Shown piece after piece: positions 32,278-41,600 of a stretch of 64,000 bases of DNA. The stretch lies in contig NC_079879.1 of the NCBI RefSeq assembly GCF_029227915.1, positions 10,416,001 through 10,480,000 of the forward strand. Reading direction: 5' to 3'. Within the stretch, counting starts at the first letter, position 1. The number at the start of each line of letters is the position of its first letter. The notes under the pieces are model-generated. The model ran no database searches. It was given only the letters and a program-made list of their open reading frames with translations, and was not told the origin of the DNA. The position numbers and the translations under genes were made by a program. The stretch is from Hydractinia symbiolongicarpus (Eukaryota; Cnidaria; Hydrozoa; Anthoathecata; Hydractiniidae).

Positions 32278-35200
32278 TTATTTCCGCGTAGATACCAGGC
32301 TGTAATGACCTCTTGCAAGCGTCGTAATTTGATCGGGTTGTACGATACGTTTGTGATCTGCTCTGTTACGGGCTAACTTCGATACCTCTTGTGTGTATAC
32401 CTTATGACCCTTGTTTTAAATGAGCACTTGGCTCTTTTAGATATCATTGCCCTTTTTTTCCAGACACTGCTTATAGTCATCGAAGGTGATGGATTTTTCA
32501 GTGACACATCTCTCCACACCCTTCGCTTTGCGAACACCTCCCTCTTTGGTGAGGCTCCAATAGGCGTAGAGTTTGGCCCTCAGGGTGACAAACTCATTCA
32601 TGATTTTTCCACCTAATTTGTCCTTCATCAAGCCTACCACCTTCTTGTTTTTCTCCATAGGGTGGGGCCTTTCATCATCGGGATTATAGGCACTTGCATC
32701 GAAGCGTCCTTCAACATCGTTGGCCATATCTTTTTTGAAGTCCTCCATTCGGATGTGGTATACAAAGGAGTCTGTATCCATGTAACAGAGTTGGAGCTTG
32801 CTACCGCATTCTGGCTGCATATAATCATAATGAAACTCGTACATGACCAGCTTACTCAAATCCAATATAGCCTGGCCGATGTATATAGGCCTATTCATCT
32901 TCACCTCGGTCTTACCCATTTCAACGCCTAGTAGGTGCTTGCTGAACCTGCTTCATGTACCTGTCCTCTTGGTGACCAGTTGGATGTTGCGGTGATTTCT
33001 AATATTCTCCATGGTCTTGCTAACTACACTTAAATTCATCAGCTTGTAGAAATCTTTCTCACACTCGTTCCTCACGTTGGTTCTCAGCCTTGTGTTGTGA
33101 TCGATATAGCCCGCAAGCCATGCCTTCTGATTGAACCTGATGACCCTGTGTACTTTGTGCAATTTAAGACCATGTTTTATATCCTCGTGGGCCCTGATAT
33201 GCACCACATACTTTCGGTTATCCTCCAAATTCGGTACCAATTTCTCTACCTTGTGGACCATCGTGCGTTCAGGTAGGAATGGCAGCTCGTTATGTTTATC
33301 GTGTAGATCCTTTGGGTATTCGATATCTACCTCTAAGATGTACCCATGCCTATTGTCCTCAACGAGCTTCTTTATCCGCCTTTCGGTGAATGCCTCGACA
33401 TTCCACACCCATTTGAATCCATCGTGGGGAGGTCTTGACGCATCGCCCATCCATATAGGTTGTTGGCATCCAGATATTGTAGGTAGGAGGATTTAACCTC
33501 TTAATCGTACTTGTCTCCCATGTACTTATTGTTAGACTTGGCATATCGGTGTAAGGCCTGGGTTATACCTCCTCTTATACCCTTCTCAAACATCAGGAGC
33601 ATGTTGGGATCTGTGAGAAGCTCTAATTTGGTACCTGTAAATTTCAGGGCTGCTTTCCGGGCTAATCCGGGCGCACTGTAGAGGTGTGTGGGATCAAGCT
33701 TGTAGTTGTCCAGGAAGACGCCTCGAAATGTCTCGAAGACGTCGGCTAATAGCAGGACGTCTGTTCTCAGGTACACATCCTGGTAGTCTCCCATGGTAAC
33801 ATCATCACTCTCTGGGGTAATACATTTCCATACCTTTTTAGCGTTTTGATAATCCTCATTGCTTATCCCATCCAAATTAAGCTTGCTGTAGAAGGCCTCC
33901 TTGGGAGGTAACTGTGTCTGCTCAAATCGATTCCATCCATCCATGTACTCATAGGGGTACACGCCCTTTCTGCGCATGAGCTTAAACCTTTCATCCTCGG
34001 TGAAAAACCAACCGAGATTTTTACACTGCTCATCGCTGAGGTTGCTTGCCAATTTGTCCAGTGATGATGCCATGAATCGACAGCAATCTATGAACCGTAT
34101 CTCTATTGTTTTGTACTTCTCGCCATCACTATATCCCATACCTCCAAGGGACACCTTGATTTTCATGTTGAAACTGATGTACTTCTCCGTGTTCTCAGCG
34201 ATGCAGCTTATGTCCTGAGTATCATATTTTTTACCCAGTTTCCGGATAAACAGGTGGGCATCATACCCCGAAAGGTTATGGAAGATGACAGGGATGTGGC
34301 TGGGTATCTTGTATTTGAGGTTGCATATTGCGTGTGCTGCGCCTCTATACAAACCTGTATAGTGGCAGTGGTCCCTGACCTTACGGTTATTCTTATAATT
34401 ATTAAAGGGTTTTAGGCAGATATGGCAGTGCGTGGCCTCGTCATGTTCCCTTTTTAGGACCTCTGTTGTTTGGTCATGGGCTGCTGCGGGTAGGTACTAT
34501 AGAGACGTTTCACCTCATTCTCTTGGTGGTTAATGAAGCGGGTGACGCCTTCCTCAACCCTGTAGACTTTTAAAGGATCTGGTACGTCCCCATAAGCAAA
34601 GGTACTATAGGTACACCAGGCGGACAGCACTTGCTTACTCAGCCTTTTCGTCTTGGTATCCCTTGCATCTTTTACCGGGACTAGTAGACTCTCGAAATCT
34701 GCATAGATGGCAAAGGGTACCTTGAATTGCTGCTGTCCATCCCCATAGTATAGCCATTTTTCAGCCTCATTTGGCATCGTAATTTTAACAACCTCGTGAT
34801 TGATGCAGTACCTATAATGCTTGTCCCTCGATTCAACCGTAGAAAGGCCTGTAGACAGTTTAGGCAAAAGTGTATTGCGTTACTAATCTTTGAAATCTCC
34901 TTGCCCATGAGCCTCGATAGACTTTTGACCGCCATATAGTGGGTCTTTTTGTCATCGGTGATACGCAATAGAGTCACCACCTTGGTACGCCCATTGTATG
35001 TCTTTCCCGTTATGTATAAGACGTTTACCGGAATGTCAGGGTTATTCTTTTCAAACTTGGATATGTCCTTGATACTTGTAGGGAACTCTATACCATCCCA
35101 ATTGTAGTGGTCCACGTAGGGTTTCATCTGAGAAACTCTATTTGGGTTCTTCCCTATCTCCTCATGATGCAGTGATGTTATAATAGCCCATTTGAAACAC

Positions 35201-35836
35201 TCCTCGTCCTCGTCTTTTTGGATGCTACCCATTTGGGTAGTTCGATATATGATGAGCCACTTGTCAGGCGTAGCTTTTGAAAGTCTGCATCGAGGTATAA
35301 TATTTGGGAGATTGTGAAGCCACTTGGGGGTAACGCTGAATTTTCTACATGTGTTTTAACTTGAGCAAACATCCTATCCAGCATGTCATCATCAGGGTAC
35401 ATCGTTACCCTAAAATACCGAGGCCATATTGCTATGAAAAACTTCCTTAACCTCATCATTGGCCTCCTCCGGGTTCATCTTCTTCTTCTTCCACATGATA
35501 CATAGTGACAGCTGTACCTTCGCTGACCCCATATCTTCTATCTGCCCATCAACCAAGGTTTTCACGTTTGGTCGCACCATCCCGATATACCAGTCAACGT
35601 CGGCACCTCGCATACCAGGAATTCGGAAACTCCGGAAGGTCCTGTGAAGAGCATGCTTATGTTCCTTGGGTGTAAAACCCTGTCCCGGCTGATTGTATAG
35701 ATTTTGTATATCTTCCAAATAGTCTTCTTCGGCCTGTGTATATGTAATGTAAAAAAAATAGCAAAGGCGCTATTCTCGTGGTAATCCCTTACATGTTTCC
35801 GTTCTTTGAACATTTGACTTTTATCATGTGTTATCA
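32278..35836 (-). pseudogene. Protein-primed-type DNA polymerase B, multiply broken
   Basis: Successive minus-strand frames give the order expected for Polinton-type PolB: an N-terminal region (RPNVKTLVDGQIEDMGSAKV; SGFTISQILYLDADFQKLRL; then ECFKWAI and YNWDGIEFPT), an HCHICLKPF...RDHCHYTG zinc-binding stretch near 34400, an exonuclease-type segment (FHNLSGYDAHLF; YQDVYLRTDVLLLADVFE), the palm motif A region DANNLYGWAM near 33460, motif B-like KTMENIRN near 33010, and motif C YMDTDSF near 32780, ending ITTLARGHYSL. Lesions seen: frameshifts near 35440, 35200, 34850, 34460, 33440 and 32440, an in-frame TAA at 33501 and TGA near 32953. In the motif B region the usual glycine is replaced (LSVVSKTMEN). 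It replicated the element by protein priming when intact; this copy cannot be active. Confidence 0.85.
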
Positions 35837-35839
35837 TAT

Positions 35840-37310
35840 GGTTATCATATGTTCGGTTTTTTGTTAATAATCCAATAACATTGTTAATATTGGTTGTTAA
35901 GTTGTAGATACTAGCTAAATTGCGAGATTGTCAGTTGATTACTACCGTCATCAGAATTTTCAGCCCCGTCCGGGTATGGACTAATCAATAATTCCTCGTG
36001 GTAGCGGACCATGCTTTATCAAGCATTCTCTATTAGCTAGGAGTATCAAATGTTGTAAAATAGGTAAAGGTTACTCACCATTTCCGTTCCTAGCGTCAAA
36101 TTCGCTTGAACTGAGGAGATCGTTAGTCTGCATGATGAAATATTTATTTGATTCAATAAAAAAGCAGTATTTTGAATAGTGTTGCTACGTTCTTGTTTCT
36201 GTTGTAAGAGGTCGTTTTATGCCCATTCTCAGCCTTATATGGCTTCGGTAGGGCCGTTTAAGGGTCGTTTTCATTTATTTATTTTTTAATTTTTATTGTT
36301 CAGTCTTGTAGTTGTCATAGAAACAGATGTTTAAACTGAATGTGCGCACAGATTTAGAAACGCAATTTTATCTTCAAATCGTTTCAAGGCAGGATAGTGC
36401 CCAGGTTTCTATCATTCGTGTATGCTTTCTCGAAACCAGATGATATGCCTATCACTTATTACACAGGATTTCTGTGTTGTTAAGATAATAAAAGTCGTTA
36501 TTACCAGCATTTCATTATTACATCCAACCTCGTTTCCAGTGCTACAAATATTTATTTGTAATCTATATCAGCTTTGTATGAAAAGTTAAATTCTAGCCAT
36601 ATGGTTCAGTGTATAAGTTGTATTTTCAGGAACCCTTTTTATGGGTCGTAATTGTGTAATTTATTGATTGATTTATTTAAAGTTGATGAGTGTAGTTGTT
36701 ATAGAAATGAGAGTTTTTTAGTCAAACCGAATGAAAGGTTTTGTTATGTTGTTATGGAAACGAGATTTTTTCTTCGTATCGTTTCACAGTAAGGTAGTAC
36801 CAAGGTTGTAACAGTTAACTTCTGCACCCAGTTATCTCTGCTTACACAGTTATCAAATATTATATATACACATGCACGTATTATTTTGATTTTCACGCGT
36901 ATGTGAGTTTGTTATTAAGTTTTTGGTCATATAGTTACTTGGTTTTGTGTGTATTAATTAGTTTGTAAATTAATTTTACAATCCATTCCGCAGGTTATGA
37001 TATATAAATGGATGTCAGATTAACAAATAAAACGGCAAAACGTTAGCATGCAGTATTTTGTTAAAATATCAAAAAACTGTTTTATGTGTAACAATTTTAT
37101 TATGATATTAATAAACTGAATGTTATACAAATCGAATAAACGTAAAAATTATAAAAAAAAAACTTATAATGAAAGGCAGTGGTCAGCAGATCTCACCTTT
37201 GCTCTGATTAAATATTCCTGTATATTTTTATGCTTGGTGAAAGTCAAGAATGGTTTGGTTGGAAAAGCGAGTCGCAGAGCAGGGTCGCTCTCAATTATAA
37301 ACAGTATTTA
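35840..37310. mobile_element. 1.5-kb AT-rich insertion inside the polymerase gene
   Basis: The polymerase N-terminal module (37295-37750) and the rest of the gene (below 35836) are separated by DNA without any polymerase-like coding. The stretch contains an imperfect direct duplication (about 36245-36425 and 36640-36815, sharing GGGTCGT, TAGTTGT.ATAGAAA and AAATCGTTTCA/GTATCGTTTCA words). A small minus-strand frame starts at 36133 (MQTNDLLSSSEFDARNGNG) followed by GTGAGT, which could be a captured exon but has no continuation I can support. Clear inverted ends or a target duplication were not found, so the kind of insertion is unknown. Confidence 0.55.
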
Positions 37311-37750
37311 TTTACAGTATGTGTAGGGTTCGCGCCGGTTACCCTGCCATAGAGATCCATCACCCTGCGTTTGAAGGCCGCATAGGTCCTCTTGACCCCC
37401 TCTTTTATGGGTTTGGGGACAGCATCAACTAGGCAGTTATACCATCCCCTCATCTTGATTTTCACAATTGAGCGATTTTTTGACATCTCCTTTTTCTCGA
37501 AATCCATTGACTCAGGCGTTGTTGCTATAGTTACTGGCCTTATGGGCTTTCGTTGTCCGGCCCTTCTGAGTGGCCTCTGTGGCACATCCTTCGATGTTGG
37601 TTTAACCGGAAGCCTTTCAGGTGGCCTCCAGGCGTATTGTGGTACGTCCTCCAATAGGGCAATTAATTCGGCTTTACGTAGTCTATAATACCCTTTAAGT
37701 CCACGGGTTTTTGCAATATCGCGTAATTGTTTTACAGTATGTGTATTCAT
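37295..37750 (-). pseudogene. SAP-like N-terminal module of the polymerase gene
   Basis: Starts at ATG 37750 with VKQLRDIAKTRGLKGYYRLR and LIALLED, the same SAP-like module as at 26101 because it lies in the terminal repeat. It then diverges into a basic linker (PLRRAGQRKPIRPVTIATTP) and a helical segment ending RRVMDLYGRVTGANPTHTV. In cnidarian relatives this segment is continuous with the polymerase N-terminal region; here the 1.5-kb insertion separates them. A role in DNA binding at element ends or as protein-priming moiety is conceivable but not shown. Confidence 0.65.
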
Positions 37751-38019
37751 TCTTTATTGTATGGATTTTACTTTCTCAGAGGATTTCATTCTGTTCGACT
37801 AACACAGTTAATTCCCCCGGGGAAGTTCCCCTGTATGCGCGTTTTTTTTTTAGGAAATGTGTTAGAAAATATTGGACCTCTATTCTACCCTGATGACGTC
37901 ATCTGTAGTGAATAATAAGGACTAGGTCTTGGCCGGACGGTGACTATTAGGGGATTGTTCGTGGGCGTGCGCGGGTACGTTTTAGGGACTTTGCCAGAAG
38001 GAACAAATCTCAATCTCTA
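37669..38019 (-). repeat. Right terminal inverted repeat of the Polinton-like element
   Basis: Inverted partner of 25828-26180. Keeps the ATG of the SAP-like module, unlike the left copy. The outer end finishes CAATCTCTA. Confidence 0.85.
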
Positions 38020-39270
38020 CACTTTGCTACTTTTGATAATTTTAAAGAGAAAGAAGAAATTAAGAAATAAATACAAAAAAGACGGTGGGTAAGAAAAAAT
38101 CCATACTTGGATCAGAAAAAAGTAGAAAATTTTTCAATTTTTTTCCGATCGGTTTTGTAACACTCTCGGATCATTTTGGATAAGAAAAACCCTCTTCTGC
38201 GCGTGCGCGGACAAAAAGAGAGCCAATCCGTGTCCGATCCAGACAAGTGGAAACCAGCCCTATGCGCTAGCGGCTTTGGCATAGGAAACAAACCTTGGAG
38301 ATGAGGATCCGGCGCACATTAAATATAGTGTTGAAAAACTTCCCGTTACTTTCTTACTGTAACTTTTATCTACAATCCCGGACTTAATTTATTGGAAAAG
38401 AGGGCCTAATTTCACAGTTCGTCCCACAAGCAGTTATAAACACTGTTTCTACAAAAGACAAAGGCATTACGAACTTGTCAAAGTTCATCTGTCAATGATC
38501 GCAAACGGACTTAGGACTTTAGGTTATTTGGTTAGTTTCAAATTCTTAACCCATACTAATTTTTGCTGACGTCAGCACACTCCGTTTCCCCTAATTTTAG
38601 ATCTTTAGCGGGCCGGCGTGTGGATTGTATGGAAATGCGGACGTAGCAGAAACTGCCAGCAGCTCATTTTCGACGCTACTTACCTGGCCTACACATCTCC
38701 CAAAGCGAAGCTTTTGCAACCTGCCAGCTGCAGAGTTTTGACAAGGCGATTCCATTTGGCCAGTTCGAGAAATAGCCGAAAATCGGCCTTTTCCAATAAT
38801 ATTATGTCCAGGATTGTAGCTTTCGCTGGTATTTATTACCGTACACTATATCGCGCCAGCGTCAAATTTTATCTTATTTCGGTGCAACATTATCATATTT
38901 GTCATAACTTTTTGTCACATATTTCCCAACCTCCAAATAAATCGAAAAAAAATCGTAAGAGTTAATAAATACCAAACTGAGGGACTTAAAAAAGTTTCGG
39001 GATTTTTTATCTGTAAATTATCGCAAATCATTAAATGACGTCAAAATCGGATTAAATCCAAGGGTAAGTCGTCTACGTATTACTTTATGAATATGAAGGA
39101 GATAACGTATTCAACATGCGTTAGACCTATGTACGTTCCCAACCCTTGTGGAGATAATGATGTTCTATTCTCCATGAAGCACATTGTTGTGAGGCTCATC
39201 AATCTCTTTTGTCGAGTGTAGCAAGTCCTTTCTTTCCCTGTAGTACAATGTAGTAAAGCGTAAATTTTTG
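38020..39270. other. Right flank of the Polinton-like element, no gene recognised
   Basis: Contains GACAAGTGGAAACCAGCC at about 38241, the inverted partner of a word left of the element. The 115-codon frame at 38618-38965 shows no recognisable family. Confidence 0.5.
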
Positions 39271-39274
39271 TAGC

Positions 39275-39665
39275 GATGTGTAGCAGTACGTTATTTTCTG
39301 TAGCAGGCCGTAGTAGAGCGTATTTCTTTGTAGTAGAGTATAGTAGCCGGTAGTAGCATGTAGTAGCCTGTAGTAGAGTGTAGTAGCCTGTAGTAGAGCG
39401 TATTTCTCTGTAGTACAGTGTAGTAGCCTGTAGTAGAGTGTAGTAGCTTGTAGTAGAGTGTAGTAGTTTGTAGTAGAGTGTAGTAGCCTGTAGTAGAGCG
39501 TATTTCTCTGTACTAAAGCCTATTTCTCTGTAGTAGCTTGTAGTAGCCTGCAGTAGAGTGTAGCTGCTTGTAGTAGAGTGTAGTACGCTGTAGTAGAGCG
39601 TAGTAGCTTGTAGTAGAGTGTGGTAGGCCGTGGTAGAGCATAGTAAAGCGTACCTGTCTGTAGTA
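39275..39665. repeat. Tandem repeat, TAGTAG(A/C)(G/C)TG units
   Basis: Units of 10-20 bases such as TGTAGTAGAGTGTAGTAGCC recur about twenty times, with interspersed GCGTATTTCTCTG. On the minus strand it yields a long Tyr-Tyr-x-Leu-Leu-Gln frame, which I regard as a consequence of a repeat whose period fits codons and lacks stops on that strand. Confidence 0.8.
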
Positions 39666-40029
39666 AAGCAGAAAACCAAAGCAGGGATGCATTTCTTTAT
39701 AGTAGAGTGTGATACGGCGTATTTTTCTAGTATTGTGTAACATAGTCATCCACTTTTAGAATGTGACTAAGAAGCAAATTACAATTCATCACTGTACAAA
39801 CTCTATTTACAAGAAAAATAATTATTCATAGAGTACTATGGTTAAGAAACGCGGGGGCTTACAGCAGTAAAGCTTCAAACAAATAGTTCCAAGAAATATT
39901 CTAACTATTCAGTCAAAGTGAACTGGCGAAAACGGCGTTCAAAAGACTGATATCGCTATAATGATCTCGCACTATATAAAAACGAAACAAAATCTGGACA
40001 TGTTCCCACAAAGAGGTTTTTCATCAGTA

Positions 40030-40845
40030 AATCAAGTTTAGTTAGTAGGCAAACAAGGCATAAAGGGCGATTCGCCAGTCTTGATCATAATATCACATAC
40101 AAAGAAGGAAAATTAGCAGACCTGCTTAAATATTCCTTTTTAATTTCACATCTTGTGTTCTACTGTGCTCACCCAACGAGTTTGAAAAACCTAGAATGCA
40201 CACCATTGCCCTCCAATGCAGCAAAAAGTGTTTATCCATACATGATCAGTTTGTTTGAGTCTTACAGAATACATCACAAGCAATGTATGTCCTAAATACC
40301 ATTAGTGAAGGCGAGTGATCAGTATTACGTAAGAGATACAGTTGTTTCCGTAAATTAGACCTTTGATAAAAATTTAGAAAAAAGCTCCTGTTTTAGAAGC
40401 AATCCATACATCACAGATTCGGTTGTTTCAGTAAATTAGACCTTTGACCTTTGAACATTCAGGAAAGAGCTCCTGTTTCTAGAAGCAATCCAAACATCTC
40501 AAAGGCTTCATTTACTTTTTCCATGAAGACTTTTGTAGTGTTTTCGCAAATGCCAAACACGGTAGAGCAATTTTTAGAGTAACAGTTTCTGCACTTGAAA
40601 ATTATGAAGTATGAATGACATTACAAACCGATTGTTTAAGTTTCAGCTAAAAGTACTGAAATTTCGACTGTTCTTTCATAAAACCGCAGCTAGACATTCA
40701 ACAATCAAGAGCAAACTTAATTTGGGTAGAGTAACTTCTGTTCAATTGACGATCTGTGTATAAATACAAGCGTAATAGCGACCACTTGGCTTCGACCTAT
40801 ATGCCTTGTTTGCCTACTAACTACACCTGATTTACTGATCAACAG
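40030..40845. repeat. Inverted repeat pair, ~35 bp, around 0.8 kb
   Basis: TTAGTTAGTAGGCAAACAAG near 40042 and its inverted match ending near 40820 lie about 0.75 kb apart. Between them is non-coding DNA, including a direct repeat in which AGACCTTTGA and AGCTCCTGTTT words occur twice (about 40340-40410 and 40430-40500). This may be a non-autonomous transposon. Confidence 0.5.
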
Positions 40846-41143
40846 CTCTTTGTTGGATGTAAACATATGTAGATTTAGTCTCGTTTCACACAGTGTACGG
40901 CTATCATGCATTGCGTATGGACATAAACACGACATTGAAAAGGCTTCATGTACTTTTTCCATGAAGTCTGTTGTAGTGTTTTTGCAAATGTTAAACACTG
41001 TAGGGCAATTTTTAAAGTAGCGAATTCTGCCCCTGAAAAGTATGAAGTATGGAAGACATTAAAAACCGATTGTTCGAGATCCAGCTTAAAAGTACTGAAA
41101 TTTCAACTGTTCTTCCCTAAAAACCACAACTAGACATTCGACA
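40502..41143 (+). repeat. ~205-bp direct duplication
   Basis: About 40502-40705 and 40940-41143 are imperfect copies: both start AAGGCTTCATKTACTTTTTC and pass through AAAGTACTGAAATTTC to a GACATTC.ACAAT end. Neither codes for a recognisable protein. Confidence 0.7.
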
Positions 41144-41322
41144 ATTTTTCATTTCACTGAGGATGGGAGCATTTCACACTTCGTGTATTTTTATGGCTGT
41201 AATTGGTAAGCGGTTCACCGATGGTGGTTTGCGTGACTTGATTATTGAATCTAACATATTATATAAGTCCCATGAACTTGAGAGAAGTGTGAACCCTGCC
41301 TACTACCGAGTCCTGTTTTTAA

Positions 41323-41355
<33 letters not shown>

Positions 41356-41600
41356 TTTTGCCGTTGAAGAATTTACAGTTTTCCGTAAGAATAAAATACA
41401 AATCTTCAGCTATTATATCGTGTAATCTAAAGATAGGATTGCATATGCTAAAAATATTAGCTAGAGAGGTAAAAAATGGCAGGAGCGAGAAGAAGGCTAT
41501 AATAGCCTTATCACCAAGCCCCCAACCTATATAAAAGGTTAGCATTGAAGATGATGAGGAGTTGTGTTATATGTGTCGTACGTTGTAACTGTCGTGTGTT

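Larger units (their letters stand above)
25828..38019. mobile_element. Polinton/adintovirus-like element, 12.2 kb, degraded
   Basis: Bounded by terminal inverted repeats of about 350 bp. Leftward-to-rightward content: DUF4116-type repeat genes, small membrane protein, zinc-ribbon protein, two uncharacterised genes and a proline-rich membrane protein on the plus strand; then glycine/alanine-rich membrane protein, coiled-coil protein and acidic protein on the minus strand; a plus-strand major-capsid-like fragment; several small minus-strand genes; and minus-strand protein-primed-type DNA polymerase B with a SAP-like N-terminus in the right repeat. This set of genes is what I know from cnidarian Polinton/adintovirus relatives. 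I did not find a retroviral-type integrase, FtsK/HerA packaging ATPase or adenain-like protease. Stops and frameshifts in many genes and a 1.5-kb insertion show that this copy is inactive. Six-base target duplications were not evident. Confidence 0.85.

Noticed and set aside
35562-35837. P-loop-like GPSGVS segment in a minus-strand ORF, possible packaging ATPase
   Set aside because: The frame is a shadow of polymerase coding sequence, the motif lacks the GK[ST] end, and no Walker B motif follows.
35900-36135. Minus-strand exon MQTNDLLSSSEFDARNGNG with GTGAGT donor
   Set aside because: No downstream exon could be joined in a consistent phase, so it is only mentioned under the insertion.
25828-38019. 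Integrase, HerA/FtsK ATPase and adenain-like protease expected for a canonical Polinton
   Set aside because: Both strands of the element were read for their motifs and none was found; I do not report them.
38618-38965. 115-codon plus-strand ORF
   Set aside because: No recognisable motif, unusual composition, and no neighbouring exon; likely chance.
39080-39749. Overlapping Tyr/Leu/Thr-rich minus-strand ORFs
   Set aside because: They are generated by a tandem repeat and extend only as far as the repeat does.
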